Shown in pieces: positions 48,999-57,854 of a DNA stretch of 64,000 nt. Source of the DNA: SZUA-430 sp965227535 (GTDB taxonomy: Bacteria; Pseudomonadota; Alphaproteobacteria; Micropepsales; Micropepsaceae); the NCBI GenBank assembly GCA_965227535.1, contig OZ245761.1:434001-498000 (forward strand), given 5' to 3'. The position numbers and the translations under genes are program-made. How positions within the stretch are numbered: the stretch's first letter is position 1; the number at the start of each line of letters is the position of its first letter. Under the pieces are notes generated by a model that was not told the DNA's origin, searched no databases, and worked only from the letters and a program-made list of their open reading frames with translations.

Positions 48999-50437
48999 AC
49001 TCCGGAACCATCATTGTCGCCGACGACGACGCCGCCATCCGAACCGTGCTGAACCAGGCGTTGGGTAGGGCAGGCTACCTCGTACGCACGACGGGCAACG
49101 CCGCGACGCTGTGGCGCTGGGCCTCGGCGGGCGAGGGCGATCTCGTCATCACCGACGTCATCATGCCCGACGAAAACGCTTTCGAACTCATCCCGCGCCT
49201 GAAGAAGCTGCGCCCCGACCTGCCCATCATCGTCATGAGCGCGCAGAACACGCTGATGACCGCGATCACCGCCGCCGAACGCGGCGCGTATGAATATTTG
49301 CCAAAGCCCTTCGACCTGAACGAACTCACAGGCCTCGTTCAACGCGCACTCGCAGCCAAAGGCGAAAAGAAAGCCGCCATCCCCGAAGCCGCCCGCCCCG
49401 ACGACCTGCCGCTCATCGGCCGCTCGCCGGCGATGCAAGACATCTACCGCGTCATCGCCCGCTTGATGCAGACCGACCTCACGGTAATGATCTCCGGCGA
49501 GTCCGGCACCGGCAAAGAACTCGTCGCCCGCGCGCTCCACGAATATGGCAAACGCCGCAACGGTCCCTTCGTCGCCGTCAACATGGCGGCGATCCCGCGC
49601 GAGTTGATCGAGAGCGAACTCTTCGGCCACGAACGCGGCGCCTTCACCGGCGCCAACGCCCGCGGCATCGGTAAATTCGAGCAAGCCGAAGGCGGCACGC
49701 TCTTCCTCGACGAAATCGGCGACATGCCGCTCGAAGCGCAAACGCGTCTACTTCGCGTGCTGCAGGAGGGAGAGTACACCCCCGTCGGCGGCCGCCAGCC
49801 GACCAAAGCCAACGTCCGCATCATCGCCGCAACGCATCGCGACCTGCGCCAATTGATCCACCAGGGCCTCTTCCGCGAAGATCTGTTCTTCCGCTTGAAT
49901 GTCGTGCCCATGCGCTTGCCGCCGTTGCGCGAGCGCCTCGAAGACGTCCCGGACCTCGTCCATCATTTCCTGGCCCAAGCCGAACGCCAGGGCATGCCGC
50001 GCAAGTCCGTCGATGCCGCCGCGTTCGAAACGATGAAGCGCCACCGCTGGCCCGGCAACGTCCGCGAGTTGGAAAACCTCGTTCGCCGCCTGATCGCGCT
50101 CTACACCGACACCGTCATCACGTCCGAGATCGTCGAGAACGAATTGCGCGAACCGCTAGCGTCGGTCGCGCAGCCCGCCGACGACGTCGACCAAAGCCTC
50201 AGCGCGGTCGTCGAAAAATACCTGACCCGCCACTTTGCCGACTTGAACGGCCGCCTGCCGCAGCCCGGTCTTTACGATCGCGTCCTGCGCGACGTGGAGC
50301 GTCCGCTCATTTCGATGTGCCTCGGGGCGACCCGGGGCAACCAAATCAAGGCCGCCGAAATCCTCGGGGTTAACCGGAATACACTCCGGGCGAAGATTCG
50401 CAGCCTTGACATTCCCGTGCTCCGTGGGTTCAAGTGA
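48995..50437 (+). CDS. ntrC: Nitrogen regulation response regulator NtrC
   Basis: The 480-residue sigma-54 activator has a receiver domain with phospho-acceptor Asp 54 (LVITDVIMPDENAF). The AAA+ domain has Walker A GESGTGKE, GAFTGA in HERGAFTGANARG, Walker B GTLFLDEIGDMP, and RHRWPGNVRELENLV. The C-terminal Fis-type helix-turn-helix is NQIKAAEILGVNRNTLRAKI. The intact GAFTGA loop predicts normal sigma-54 contact. The GTG start has AAGGA upstream and lies 223 nt after ntrB, separated by a repeat. Confidence 0.96.
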   Translation: MNSGTIIVADDDAAIRTVLNQALGRAGYLVRTTGNAATLWRWASAGEGDLVITDVIMPDENAFELIPRLKKLRPDLPIIVMSAQNTLMTAITAAERGAYEYLPKPFDLNELTGLVQRALAAKGEKKAAIPEAARPDDLPLIGRSPAMQDIYRVIARLMQTDLTVMISGESGTGKELVARALHEYGKRRNGPFVAVNMAAIPRELIESELFGHERGAFTGANARGIGKFEQAEGGTLFLDEIGDMPLEAQTRLLRVLQEGEYTPVGGRQPTKANVRIIAATHRDLRQLIHQGLFREDLFFRLNVVPMRLPPLRERLEDVPDLVHHFLAQAERQGMPRKSVDAAAFETMKRHRWPGNVRELENLVRRLIALYTDTVITSEIVENELREPLASVAQPADDVDQSLSAVVEKYLTRHFADLNGRLPQPGLYDRVLRDVERPLISMCLGATRGNQIKAAEILGVNRNTLRAKIRSLDIPVLRGFK

Positions 50438-50561
50438 TGTAACAGAGCAACGAAAATCAGCAACACTGTAATCATTCGGGAACAATGCGGCTCGAATAAC
50501 ACGAGTCTGTTGCCGGAAACCAGCGTTGCAGATTTCCCACGGGGTAGGTCGAGCCCAAAGC

Positions 50562-52835
50562 ATGACCGTGTCGGTGACACCCGAACCAGGCCCGGATTGG
50601 CTGCAGCGTAACCTCTTCTGGGTCGCTCGCACGTCGACCCTTTCGTACGTCCTGGTCGCGCTGTCGCTCATCGCCGCTGTCGGCACGTATCTGATCCTCA
50701 CCAGTTCCACCGAACTCGATCCAACGCCCGAGGTGCAGACCTACCTCATCTGGTTCGACTCGATCCTGCTCTTGGCGTTGGGCTCGCTTGTTATCGGCCG
50801 CCTGGTCCAGGTCTGGATGGCGCGTCGGTCCGGCGGCGCCGGCGCAAGGCTGCACGGCCGCCTGGTCACGATCTTCAGTCTCATCGCCGTCATCCCTGTC
50901 GTGCTCACCGTCGCGGCGTCGACGATCACCACGGGACTCGCGATGGACGCTTGGTTCTCGCGCGGCGTCGACCAAGTCGTCGACAACTCCACCGCCATCG
51001 CGAACAGCTACCTCGCGGAGCACACGGACAAGCTCCGCAACGAAATCCTATTCGCGCAGCTCAACATCAACAGCCTCAGCCCTCTTGCCATCGAAGCGAA
51101 CCCGCCGCGCTTTCAGGAAACGCTGAACGAAATTGCCAAGCGCTTGCGTGCGGATGTAGCAATCTTCGATTCCGAAAAGAACGAGTTTGCGCGCGCGAAC
51201 CCCGATCCGCTCAATCGCATCAGCGCGCCGCGCGGCGTTGAAATGGACGACGCGCGAGATCCCGACCGCGATATGAGGCCGACGGTCGAAAACGGCCAGA
51301 TCCGCGGCGTCGCAAAGCTCGACATCCAGTTCGAGCTTGGAAAGGAGTATTTCCTCGTTGTCCAACGCGATGTGAACCCGCAGATCATCGAATACCAGCA
51401 GCGCACTGAGGAAACCGTCCGCGAGTACAAGAGCCTGATGGCGGCGCGCGGTACCGTGCAAGCAAACTTTATGCTCGTGTACGGCTTGATTGCGTTCGTG
51501 ATCTTGTTCGCCGCGATCTGGATCGGCCTCGGCACCGCCAACCGCATCGTCACGCCGATCGGCCGCCTCATCGGCGCGGCCGAACGTATCTCCGAAGGGG
51601 ATCTCTCCGCCCGCGTCATGCTGGCGGCCGACGACGACGAGTTGGCTTCACTAGGCAAGGCGTTCAACCGCATGACGGGCCAGCTGCAAAGCCAGCGCAA
51701 CGAGCTCGTAGAATCGCATCGCCAAGCCGAACAACGTCGCCGCTTTACCGAGGCCGTACTGTCCGGTGTTTCGGCGGGCGTAATCGGCTTGGACGGCCAA
51801 GGCGTCGCCGACGTAGCCAACCGCTCAGCTGTCACCCTCCTCAGCACCACCCGCGACGACATCATCGGCCACGACCTGGGCACGGCCGTTCCCGAGGTCG
51901 CGGCCCTCGTCCAACAAGCGATGGCCAGCCCCGACGGTCGGGCGCAATCGCACATCGACGTCACCCGCAATGGCAAGGCGCGCAACCTCAACGTCACCGT
52001 GACGCGCGAACGCTCGGCAGAGGACGAAAGCGGTTACGTCGTCACCTTCGACGACATCACCGACCTGATCTCCGCCCAGCGCACATCCGCCTGGGCCGAC
52101 GTCGCCCGCCGCATCGCGCATGAGATCAAGAACCCGCTCACGCCCATTCAGCTCTCGGCCGAACGCCTGCGCCGCAAATACAAAAAGGAAATCGCGACCG
52201 ATCCCGAGATTTTCGAGCAATGCACCCAAACGATCATCCGCCAAGTGGGCGACATCGGGCGCATGGTCGACGAGTTCTCCTCCTTCGCCCGCATGCCCCA
52301 ACCGGTCATGCGCGACGAAGACATCTGCGAACTCATCAAACACTCCGTGTTCCTCCAGCGCGTCGCGCTGCCGCAGGTGACGTTCGCGCTGCTGACGCCC
52401 GACACGCCGCTCACCGTCGAATGCGACGGACGCTTGGTCAGTCAGGCGATGACGAACGTGCTGAAGAACGCCAGCGAGGCTGTACGCGCACGCTTCGGCA
52501 CCGAAGGCGAAGAAGGACAACTCAGGGAAGGTGGACGGATTGAAATCCGCTTGGTTGAAGATGCAACGCGCGTATCGATCGAAGTGATCGACAACGGCGT
52601 GGGCCTGCCGACCGAGGATCGCAACCGCCTGACCGAACCTTACGTGACGAAGCGCGCCAAAGGCACCGGCCTCGGCCTCGCGATCGTCAAGAAGATCATG
52701 GAAGACCACAAAGGCGTGCTCTCGCTCGAGGACGCGCCGAAGACCGACGAAACCGGTGCCACCCGCGAAAGCGGCGCGCTGGTCAGGCTCACATTTCCGC
52801 GCCGCTTGGGTGCGGTCAAACTCGCAGGTGAATAG
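50562..52835 (+). CDS. ntrY: Nitrogen/redox sensor kinase NtrY
   Basis: The 757-residue kinase has several N-terminal membrane segments (LSYVLVALSLIAAVGTYLIL, LLALGSLVIGRLVQVW, IFSLIAVIPVVLTVAAST), an extracytoplasmic domain (about 130-300), another helix (MLVYGLIAFVILFAAIWIGL), a HAMP domain (IGAAERISEGDLSARV), a PAS domain (about 395-505), His 520 in RIAHEIKNPLTPIQLSAERL, and an ATPase domain (NVLKNASEAV, GTGLGLAIVKKIMEDHKG). It pairs with NtrX. It starts 124 nt after ntrC. Confidence 0.95.
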   Translation: MTVSVTPEPGPDWLQRNLFWVARTSTLSYVLVALSLIAAVGTYLILTSSTELDPTPEVQTYLIWFDSILLLALGSLVIGRLVQVWMARRSGGAGARLHGRLVTIFSLIAVIPVVLTVAASTITTGLAMDAWFSRGVDQVVDNSTAIANSYLAEHTDKLRNEILFAQLNINSLSPLAIEANPPRFQETLNEIAKRLRADVAIFDSEKNEFARANPDPLNRISAPRGVEMDDARDPDRDMRPTVENGQIRGVAKLDIQFELGKEYFLVVQRDVNPQIIEYQQRTEETVREYKSLMAARGTVQANFMLVYGLIAFVILFAAIWIGLGTANRIVTPIGRLIGAAERISEGDLSARVMLAADDDELASLGKAFNRMTGQLQSQRNELVESHRQAEQRRRFTEAVLSGVSAGVIGLDGQGVADVANRSAVTLLSTTRDDIIGHDLGTAVPEVAALVQQAMASPDGRAQSHIDVTRNGKARNLNVTVTRERSAEDESGYVVTFDDITDLISAQRTSAWADVARRIAHEIKNPLTPIQLSAERLRRKYKKEIATDPEIFEQCTQTIIRQVGDIGRMVDEFSSFARMPQPVMRDEDICELIKHSVFLQRVALPQVTFALLTPDTPLTVECDGRLVSQAMTNVLKNASEAVRARFGTEGEEGQLREGGRIEIRLVEDATRVSIEVIDNGVGLPTEDRNRLTEPYVTKRAKGTGLGLAIVKKIMEDHKGVLSLEDAPKTDETGATRESGALVRLTFPRRLGAVKLAGE

Positions 52836-52838
52836 ACA

Positions 52839-54257
52839 ATGAGCAAAAGCGGACCACTCCAACCGCTCGACATCTTGATCGTGGACGACGAAGCGGACAT
52901 CCGCGAACTCGTCGCAGGCATTTTGTCGGACGAGGGCTATAACACCCGCACCGCCGGCGACAGCGACAGCGCGCTGCGTGAAATCCGTTCGCGCCGCCCG
53001 TCCCTGATCATTCTCGACATCTGGCTGCAAGGCAGCCGCCTCGACGGTTTGCAGGTCCTCGACGAGATCAAGAAGGACCACGCAGATCTTCCGGTTCTCG
53101 TCATCTCGGGCCACGGCAACATCGAAACCGCCGTCACCGCCATCAAGAAGGGCGCTTATGACTTCGTCGAAAAGCCCTTCAAAGCAGACCGCATTTTGCT
53201 CACGGTCGAACGCGCCCTGGAGGCGCAACGCCTTCGAAAAGAAAACGAGTCTCTGAAGGAACGCCTCTGGGACGACTTCGATCTCGTCGGCCAAAGCCAC
53301 GCGATCAGCCAGCTGCGCCAGATGATCGACAAGATCGCGCCGACGAACAGCCGCGTTTTGATCTCCGGCAACCCCGGCTCCGGCAAAGAAATCGTCGCGC
53401 GCCTCGTCCACGCCAAGTCGCGCCGTCAGCGTAATCCGTTCATCGCCATCAACTGCGCCACCATCGCGCCCGAGCGCATGGAAATCGAACTGTTTGGTGT
53501 CGAAGGCGCCAGCGAAGGCGGCCGCAAGGTCGGCCTCTTCGAGCAATCCCATGGCGGCACGCTCTTCCTCGACGAAATCGCCGACATGCCGCTCGAAACG
53601 CAAGGCAAGATCCTGCGCGTCCTCGTCGAACAAAACTTCCAGCGCGTCGGCGGCGGTCCGAAGGTGCAAGTCGACGTCCGCGTCGTCTCGTCCTGCTCGG
53701 CCGACCCGCGCACCGAAATCGGCGACGGCCGCCTTCGCGAAGACCTCTACCACCGCCTCAACGTGGTCGGCATCCGCGTGCCCCCGCTGACCGAACGCCG
53801 CGAAGACATCCCGCTGCTCGTCGATCACTTCATGCAACGCATCTCGGCCGCGACCGGCCTACAGCCGCGCAAGATCGGCGAAGACGCGATGGCGGCCCTC
53901 CAAGCGCACACCTGGCCCGGCAACGTCCGCCAGCTGCGTAACAACGTGGAACGTCTGCTCATCCTCGCCGCCGACGATCCCGAGAGCGTCATCACGGCGG
54001 ATATGCTGCCCACCGACGTCGGCAACTCGACGCCGGCCGTCAGCCAAGGCGCAGGCAGCGAACGCATCATCGCGCTCCCGCTGCGCGACGCCCGCGAAAT
54101 GTTCGAGAAGGAATACCTGCTGGCCCAGATCAACCGCTTCGGCGGCAACATCTCCCGCACCGCAGCCTTCATCGGCATGGAACGCTCGGCGCTCCACCGC
54201 AAACTCAAGTCGCTCGGCATCAACACCGGCGGGCGAGGGGACGACTTGATTGGTTGA
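52839..54257 (+). CDS. ntrX: Response regulator NtrX (AAA+ type without GAFTGA)
   Basis: The 472-residue protein has a receiver domain (Asp 60 in LIILDIWLQGSRLDG), an AAA+ domain (Walker A ISGNPGSGKEIVARL, Walker B GTLFLDEIADMP, TWPGNVRQLRNNVERL) and a C-terminal helix-turn-helix (NISRTAAFIGMERSALHRKLKSL). Where NtrC has GAFTGA, this protein reads LFGVEGASEGGRKVG, so it may not contact sigma-54 and could act on other promoters. It follows ntrY by 3 nt and is cotranscribed. Confidence 0.95.
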   Translation: MSKSGPLQPLDILIVDDEADIRELVAGILSDEGYNTRTAGDSDSALREIRSRRPSLIILDIWLQGSRLDGLQVLDEIKKDHADLPVLVISGHGNIETAVTAIKKGAYDFVEKPFKADRILLTVERALEAQRLRKENESLKERLWDDFDLVGQSHAISQLRQMIDKIAPTNSRVLISGNPGSGKEIVARLVHAKSRRQRNPFIAINCATIAPERMEIELFGVEGASEGGRKVGLFEQSHGGTLFLDEIADMPLETQGKILRVLVEQNFQRVGGGPKVQVDVRVVSSCSADPRTEIGDGRLREDLYHRLNVVGIRVPPLTERREDIPLLVDHFMQRISAATGLQPRKIGEDAMAALQAHTWPGNVRQLRNNVERLLILAADDPESVITADMLPTDVGNSTPAVSQGAGSERIIALPLRDAREMFEKEYLLAQINRFGGNISRTAAFIGMERSALHRKLKSLGINTGGRGDDLIG

Positions 54258-54265
54258 GCCCGGAA

Positions 54266-54285
54266 GATGTGCGTTGTCGCACATC
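54266..54285 (+). terminator. Hairpin downstream of ntrX
   Basis: A perfect 8-bp stem (GATGTGCG/CGCACATC) with a UUGU loop begins 9 nt after the ntrX stop. It lacks a U-run, so full termination is unsure. Confidence 0.5.
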
Positions 54286-54404
54286 TGAAGGTCATACAGA
54301 CGCCGCGCGACGGTCGCTCACGCGCCGATTAACTGTGCCCGAAAACCCGTCGTTTACGCGTGTCGCGTAACGTTTCTCGCTGTCGTGGCGCGAGGGACGG
54401 GCAC

Positions 54405-54719
54405 ATGGGATCGCGCAGGATCATCATTGGTACGCTGAAGTTTGTCGCCGGCACGCTGATCCTGGTCGTGGTGGCGGGCTGGTTCGTCGTGGGCGGCATT
54501 CCGGGCCTGGTCCTGATCTACAAGAAAGACGACATCGTCTCGTCGTGGGAGAAGAGCGGCTTCGACGTCCGCGAGTGCAAGCGGCGGACACTATCGCTCA
54601 AGGAACCGACCGCTGGGGTGCCGATGTGCTTCAAGAGCACGGTCGATGACCTGGACAAGCATTTCAAAGAAATCGAAGCCGGACAAGCATGGGACCGCGA
54701 CGAAGCGGAGCAGGACTGA
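54405..54719 (+). CDS. Small membrane-anchored protein with paired cysteines (paralogue 1)
   Basis: The 104-residue protein has one membrane helix (VAGTLILVVVAGWFVVGGIPGLVLIY) and a soluble end with FDVRECKRRTLSLKEP and VPMCFKSTVDDLDKHF. The C-x(13-15)-C-F-x3-x-DDL pattern recurs in the next gene product, so the two appear to be diverged tandem paralogues. The cysteines could form a disulfide if the domain is periplasmic. ATG 54405 has GAGGGA upstream. Function unknown. Confidence 0.72.
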   Translation: MGSRRIIIGTLKFVAGTLILVVVAGWFVVGGIPGLVLIYKKDDIVSSWEKSGFDVRECKRRTLSLKEPTAGVPMCFKSTVDDLDKHFKEIEAGQAWDRDEAEQD

Positions 54720-54746
54720 CTTGAGAACAAACGGGCGGAGGGCCAG

Positions 54747-55091
54747 ATGATATTTCGCACATTGCTGTTAGGCGTCATCCTGCTGGGTCTGGCCTCAGGC
54801 TGGGCCGCGCATTGGGTCGCGCCGTTCCTTTTCAGCCTCGCACCCGATGAAGAGGTCGTGTCGGGCAACGCATCGGTCAAATGCCGCAATGTGCGCACCG
54901 TGCTCGACGAGAAAGGCGGCCCGCCCAGCTGCTTCTCAGTCGTCGCCGACGATCTAGCCGACGGCCGTTTTCAGGAGCAGTGGAAAAGCGACCACGAGAA
55001 CGAGGACACCAACGACTCCGGCCTCACCGAGAAGGAGGAGCGCTTCATGGAAGGCTTGCGCGAGCGCTACCAAGAACGAGAAGACGAATAA
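54747..55091 (+). CDS. Small membrane-anchored protein with paired cysteines (paralogue 2)
   Basis: The 114-residue protein has one N-terminal helix (LLLGVILLGLASGWAAHWVAPFLF), then NASVKCRNVRTVLDEKGGPPSCFSVVADDL, matching the cysteine and DDL pattern of the preceding gene. The C-terminus is strongly acidic (EREDE end) and may be disordered. GGAGGG precedes the ATG. It lies 27 nt after its paralogue and is probably cotranscribed with it. I recognise no family. Confidence 0.72.
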   Translation: MIFRTLLLGVILLGLASGWAAHWVAPFLFSLAPDEEVVSGNASVKCRNVRTVLDEKGGPPSCFSVVADDLADGRFQEQWKSDHENEDTNDSGLTEKEERFMEGLRERYQEREDE

Positions 55092-55229
55092 CAGACCGCT
55101 GAATGGGACGCCGCGATCTTGACGCGAGCGGCGCGTTCTTGAGATGCTCAAGCATGCGTCGCCGCCCCACCTGACAAGGCGGTGGAATTCGATATGTCCC
55201 TGCAATGAGCAAAACCCGGTGATCGGCTG

Positions 55230-56087
55230 ATGTCGCGCGTCGCCTACGTCAACGGCCGCTACCTGCCGCACACTGGCGCGTCCGTGCATATCGAAGACCG
55301 CGGCTTCCAATTTGCGGACGGCGTCTACGAAGTTTGTGCCGTCCGTGACGGCCGCCTGATCGACGAAGAGCCGCACATGAGGCGGCTCGATCGCTCGCTG
55401 CGCGAGCTCAAGATGGCTTGGCCCGTCGGCGAACCGGCGCTGCGCCACATCATGCGCGAGACGGTGCAACGCAACCGCGTCACCAATGGTCTGGTCTACG
55501 TACAGATCTCGCGCGGCGTCGCCCAGCGTGACCACGGCTTTCCGGCTGCAGGCACGAAGCCCACGCTCGTCGTCACCGCGCGCACGATTGCGACGGAGAA
55601 ATACGACCGGTGGGCCGAGAAGGGCGTCGCCGTCATCACGCTGCCCGAAGCACGGTGGGCGCGCTGCGATATCAAGTCGACCGGCCTCCTCGCCAACGTC
55701 CTCGCCAAACAGCAAGCGCGGGAGAAGGGGGCGTTCGAGGCGTGGTTCGTCGATCGTGACGGCCTCGTCACCGAAGGCGCGTCGACCAACGCCTGGATCG
55801 TTGACGCGAAGGGCGTGTTGCGCACACGTCCGCTGAGCAACCAGATTTTGCCGGGCGTCACGCGCGGCGAGATCCTGCCGCTCTGCCGCCAACTGGGCAT
55901 CGAATTTGATGAGCGTCCGTTCACTGTCGACGAGGCAAAGACGGGCCGGGAGGCATTCCTGACCGCCGCGTCCATCGGTGTCATGCCGATCACGACGATC
56001 GATGAGAGCAAAATAGGCAGAGGCATGCCCGGCCCCGTGGCAACTGCCCTCGGCAAGACCTACTGGAACAGCAGGGGCGATGGTTAA
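55230..56087 (+). CDS. dat: D-amino acid aminotransferase (class IV)
   Basis: The 285-residue PLP enzyme has class-IV features: YVNGRYLPHTGASVHIEDRGFQFADGVYEV, then the PLP Lys in DIKSTGLLANVLAKQQARE, and GLVTEGASTNAWIVD. D-amino acid transaminases supply D-Glu or D-Ala for the cell wall; branched-chain or aminodeoxychorismate relatives are less likely, judged from the DIKSTGLL context. Its place between ntrX and hfq is typical of alphaproteobacteria. Confidence 0.93.
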   Translation: MSRVAYVNGRYLPHTGASVHIEDRGFQFADGVYEVCAVRDGRLIDEEPHMRRLDRSLRELKMAWPVGEPALRHIMRETVQRNRVTNGLVYVQISRGVAQRDHGFPAAGTKPTLVVTARTIATEKYDRWAEKGVAVITLPEARWARCDIKSTGLLANVLAKQQAREKGAFEAWFVDRDGLVTEGASTNAWIVDAKGVLRTRPLSNQILPGVTRGEILPLCRQLGIEFDERPFTVDEAKTGREAFLTAASIGVMPITTIDESKIGRGMPGPVATALGKTYWNSRGDG

Positions 56088-56262
56088 CCGCTCGTCGTTC
56101 GTACCCGAATTGTATCAGTGCCAGTTGTCACTTGCCCGGCGGGCCAGCGTCCGCCATCTTCTCCTATGGCGGGTGTACGGAGCGTTTTGAGTCGCGCCGT
56201 CGTATGCCTGACACAGTTCCAGCTCATAAGAGCGCGTACATCTAACAAATGGGGCCCAACCC

Positions 56263-56511
56263 ATGAATGAACGACAGCAAAACCTTCAAGACACGTTCCT
56301 CAACGCCTGTCGCAAGAACAAAGCCCCTCTGACCATTTTTCTGGTCAACGGCGTCAAGCTCCAAGGGATCATCTCGTGGTTCGATAATTTCTGCGTGCTG
56401 CTGCGCCGCGACGGCCACTCGCAGCTCGTCTATAAGCACGCTATATCCACCGTGATGCCTTCGGTGCCCGTCCAGTTGTTCGAACAGGAAACGGACGTCG
56501 CCGCCGAATAA
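56263..56511 (+). CDS. hfq: RNA chaperone Hfq
   Basis: The 82-residue Sm-like protein has RQQNLQDTFLNACRKNKAPLTIFLVNGVKLQG (Sm1) and YKHAISTVMPS (Sm2, the KHA motif binding U-rich RNA). It pairs small RNAs with mRNAs. The C-terminal tail is short, as usual in alphaproteobacteria. A 175-nt leader separates it from dat; it contains CTTGCC...CCGCCAT, a loose match to a heat-shock promoter that I would not rely on. Confidence 0.98.
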   Translation: MNERQQNLQDTFLNACRKNKAPLTIFLVNGVKLQGIISWFDNFCVLLRRDGHSQLVYKHAISTVMPSVPVQLFEQETDVAAE

Positions 56512-56531
56512 ATTTGAAAGCGGCCTGAGAT

Positions 56532-57854
56532 TTGAAAAAAGCCAACGGACACACGTCCGGCGTCAATCGCCGGGCGATCGTCGTTCACCCCTACATGAAA
56601 CGCAGCAGCGACCGCGGTTCCCCGCGCAGCCTAGAGGCGCGCCTGGAAGAGGCCACGGGTCTCGCGATGGCGATCGACCTCGAAGTCATCGCCGCCGTTC
56701 CCGCGCCGATCTCCGAGGTCCGCCCCGCGACCCTCATGGGCAAAGGCAAGGTCGACGAACTGAAGGCGCTGTGCGAAGCCGAGAAACCGGAACTCGTCAT
56801 CGTCGACGGCCAGCTCTCGCCGGTACAGCAACGCAATCTGGAAAAGGCCTGGGACACGAAAGTCCTCGACCGCACCGGTCTCATCCTCGAAATCTTCGGC
56901 GAACGCGCCCGCACCGCGGAGGGCCGCCTGCAGGTCGAACTCGCGCATCTGACGTACCAGAAGGGCCGCCTGGTCCGCTCCTGGACCCACTTGGAACGCC
57001 AGCGCGGCGGCTTCGGCTTCTTGGGCGGCCCCGGTGAAACGCAGATCGAAGCCGACCGTCGCGCCATCAGCGACCGCATCGCCAAACTCAAGCGCGAACT
57101 CGAAGACGTCAAACGCACGCGCCAACTCCACCGCGACGCGCGCCGCCGCGTGCCGTTCCCGGTGGTCGCCCTCGTCGGTTACACGAACGCCGGCAAGTCG
57201 ACGCTGTTCAACCGCATGACCCGCGCCGAGGTTCTAGCAAAGGACCAGCTCTTCGCGACATTGGATCCGACGATGCGCGGGCTCGTCTTGCCATCGAAGC
57301 GCCGCATCATCCTCTCCGACACGGTGGGTTTCATCTCCGAGCTGCCGACCCAACTCGTCGCTGCCTTCCGCGCCACCCTGGAAGAGGTGCTTGAGGCCGA
57401 TGTGCTCCTCCACGTCCGTGACGTCAGCCACCCTGACTGGATGGCCCAGCGTGACGACGTTCTCTCCGTGCTCACCGAACTCGGCGTCGGCGATCAAGCA
57501 CAGAGCGAAATGATCGAAGTCTGGAACAAGATCGATCTCGTGCCGAAGGACGAACGCCCCGTCGCGGTCAACGGCAAACGCGAACCGAAAAGCGTCTCGG
57601 TCTCCGCCGTCACCGGTGAAAACCTGAACCGCCTCCTCACCATGATCGACGACGCCCTATCGCTGACCGCGATCGAAGCCGAACTGCGCCTCGAACCCCA
57701 CGACGGCGCCGACATCGCCTGGACCTACGAAAACGCCGACGTGCTCAAGCGCACGAGCGACACCAAGGGCCGCGTCAAACTCCGCGTCGCCATCGCCGCC
57801 GCCGCGCTCCCGAAATTCGAGCGCCGCTTCGGCCCACGGCTGGTCAAGCACTAA
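56532..57854 (+). CDS. hflX: GTPase HflX
   Basis: The 440-residue ribosome-associated GTPase has the N-terminal HflX domain (LIVDGQLSPVQQRNLEKAW-type region, GRLQVELAHLTYQKGRLVRSWTHLERQRGG, GFLGGPGETQIEADRR). The G domain follows from about 205: GYTNAGKSTLFNRM, ATLDPTMRGL, DTVGFISELP, NKIDLV. It splits stalled ribosomes under stress in other bacteria. The TTG start, 20 nt after hfq, is supported by the conserved hfq-hflX pair. It shares CTAA with the convergent serine hydrolase gene. Confidence 0.95.
   Translation: MKKANGHTSGVNRRAIVVHPYMKRSSDRGSPRSLEARLEEATGLAMAIDLEVIAAVPAPISEVRPATLMGKGKVDELKALCEAEKPELVIVDGQLSPVQQRNLEKAWDTKVLDRTGLILEIFGERARTAEGRLQVELAHLTYQKGRLVRSWTHLERQRGGFGFLGGPGETQIEADRRAISDRIAKLKRELEDVKRTRQLHRDARRRVPFPVVALVGYTNAGKSTLFNRMTRAEVLAKDQLFATLDPTMRGLVLPSKRRIILSDTVGFISELPTQLVAAFRATLEEVLEADVLLHVRDVSHPDWMAQRDDVLSVLTELGVGDQAQSEMIEVWNKIDLVPKDERPVAVNGKREPKSVSVSAVTGENLNRLLTMIDDALSLTAIEAELRLEPHDGADIAWTYENADVLKRTSDTKGRVKLRVAIAAAALPKFERRFGPRLVKH

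Noticed and set aside
51825..53837. Long minus-strand open frame of 670 codons across ntrY and ntrX
   Set aside because: Shadow of two well-recognised genes; no start site or domain of its own.
56120..56160. Heat-shock (RpoH)-like promoter before hfq
   Set aside because: CTTGCC and CCGCCAT are only partial matches with uncertain spacing; not listed as a feature.
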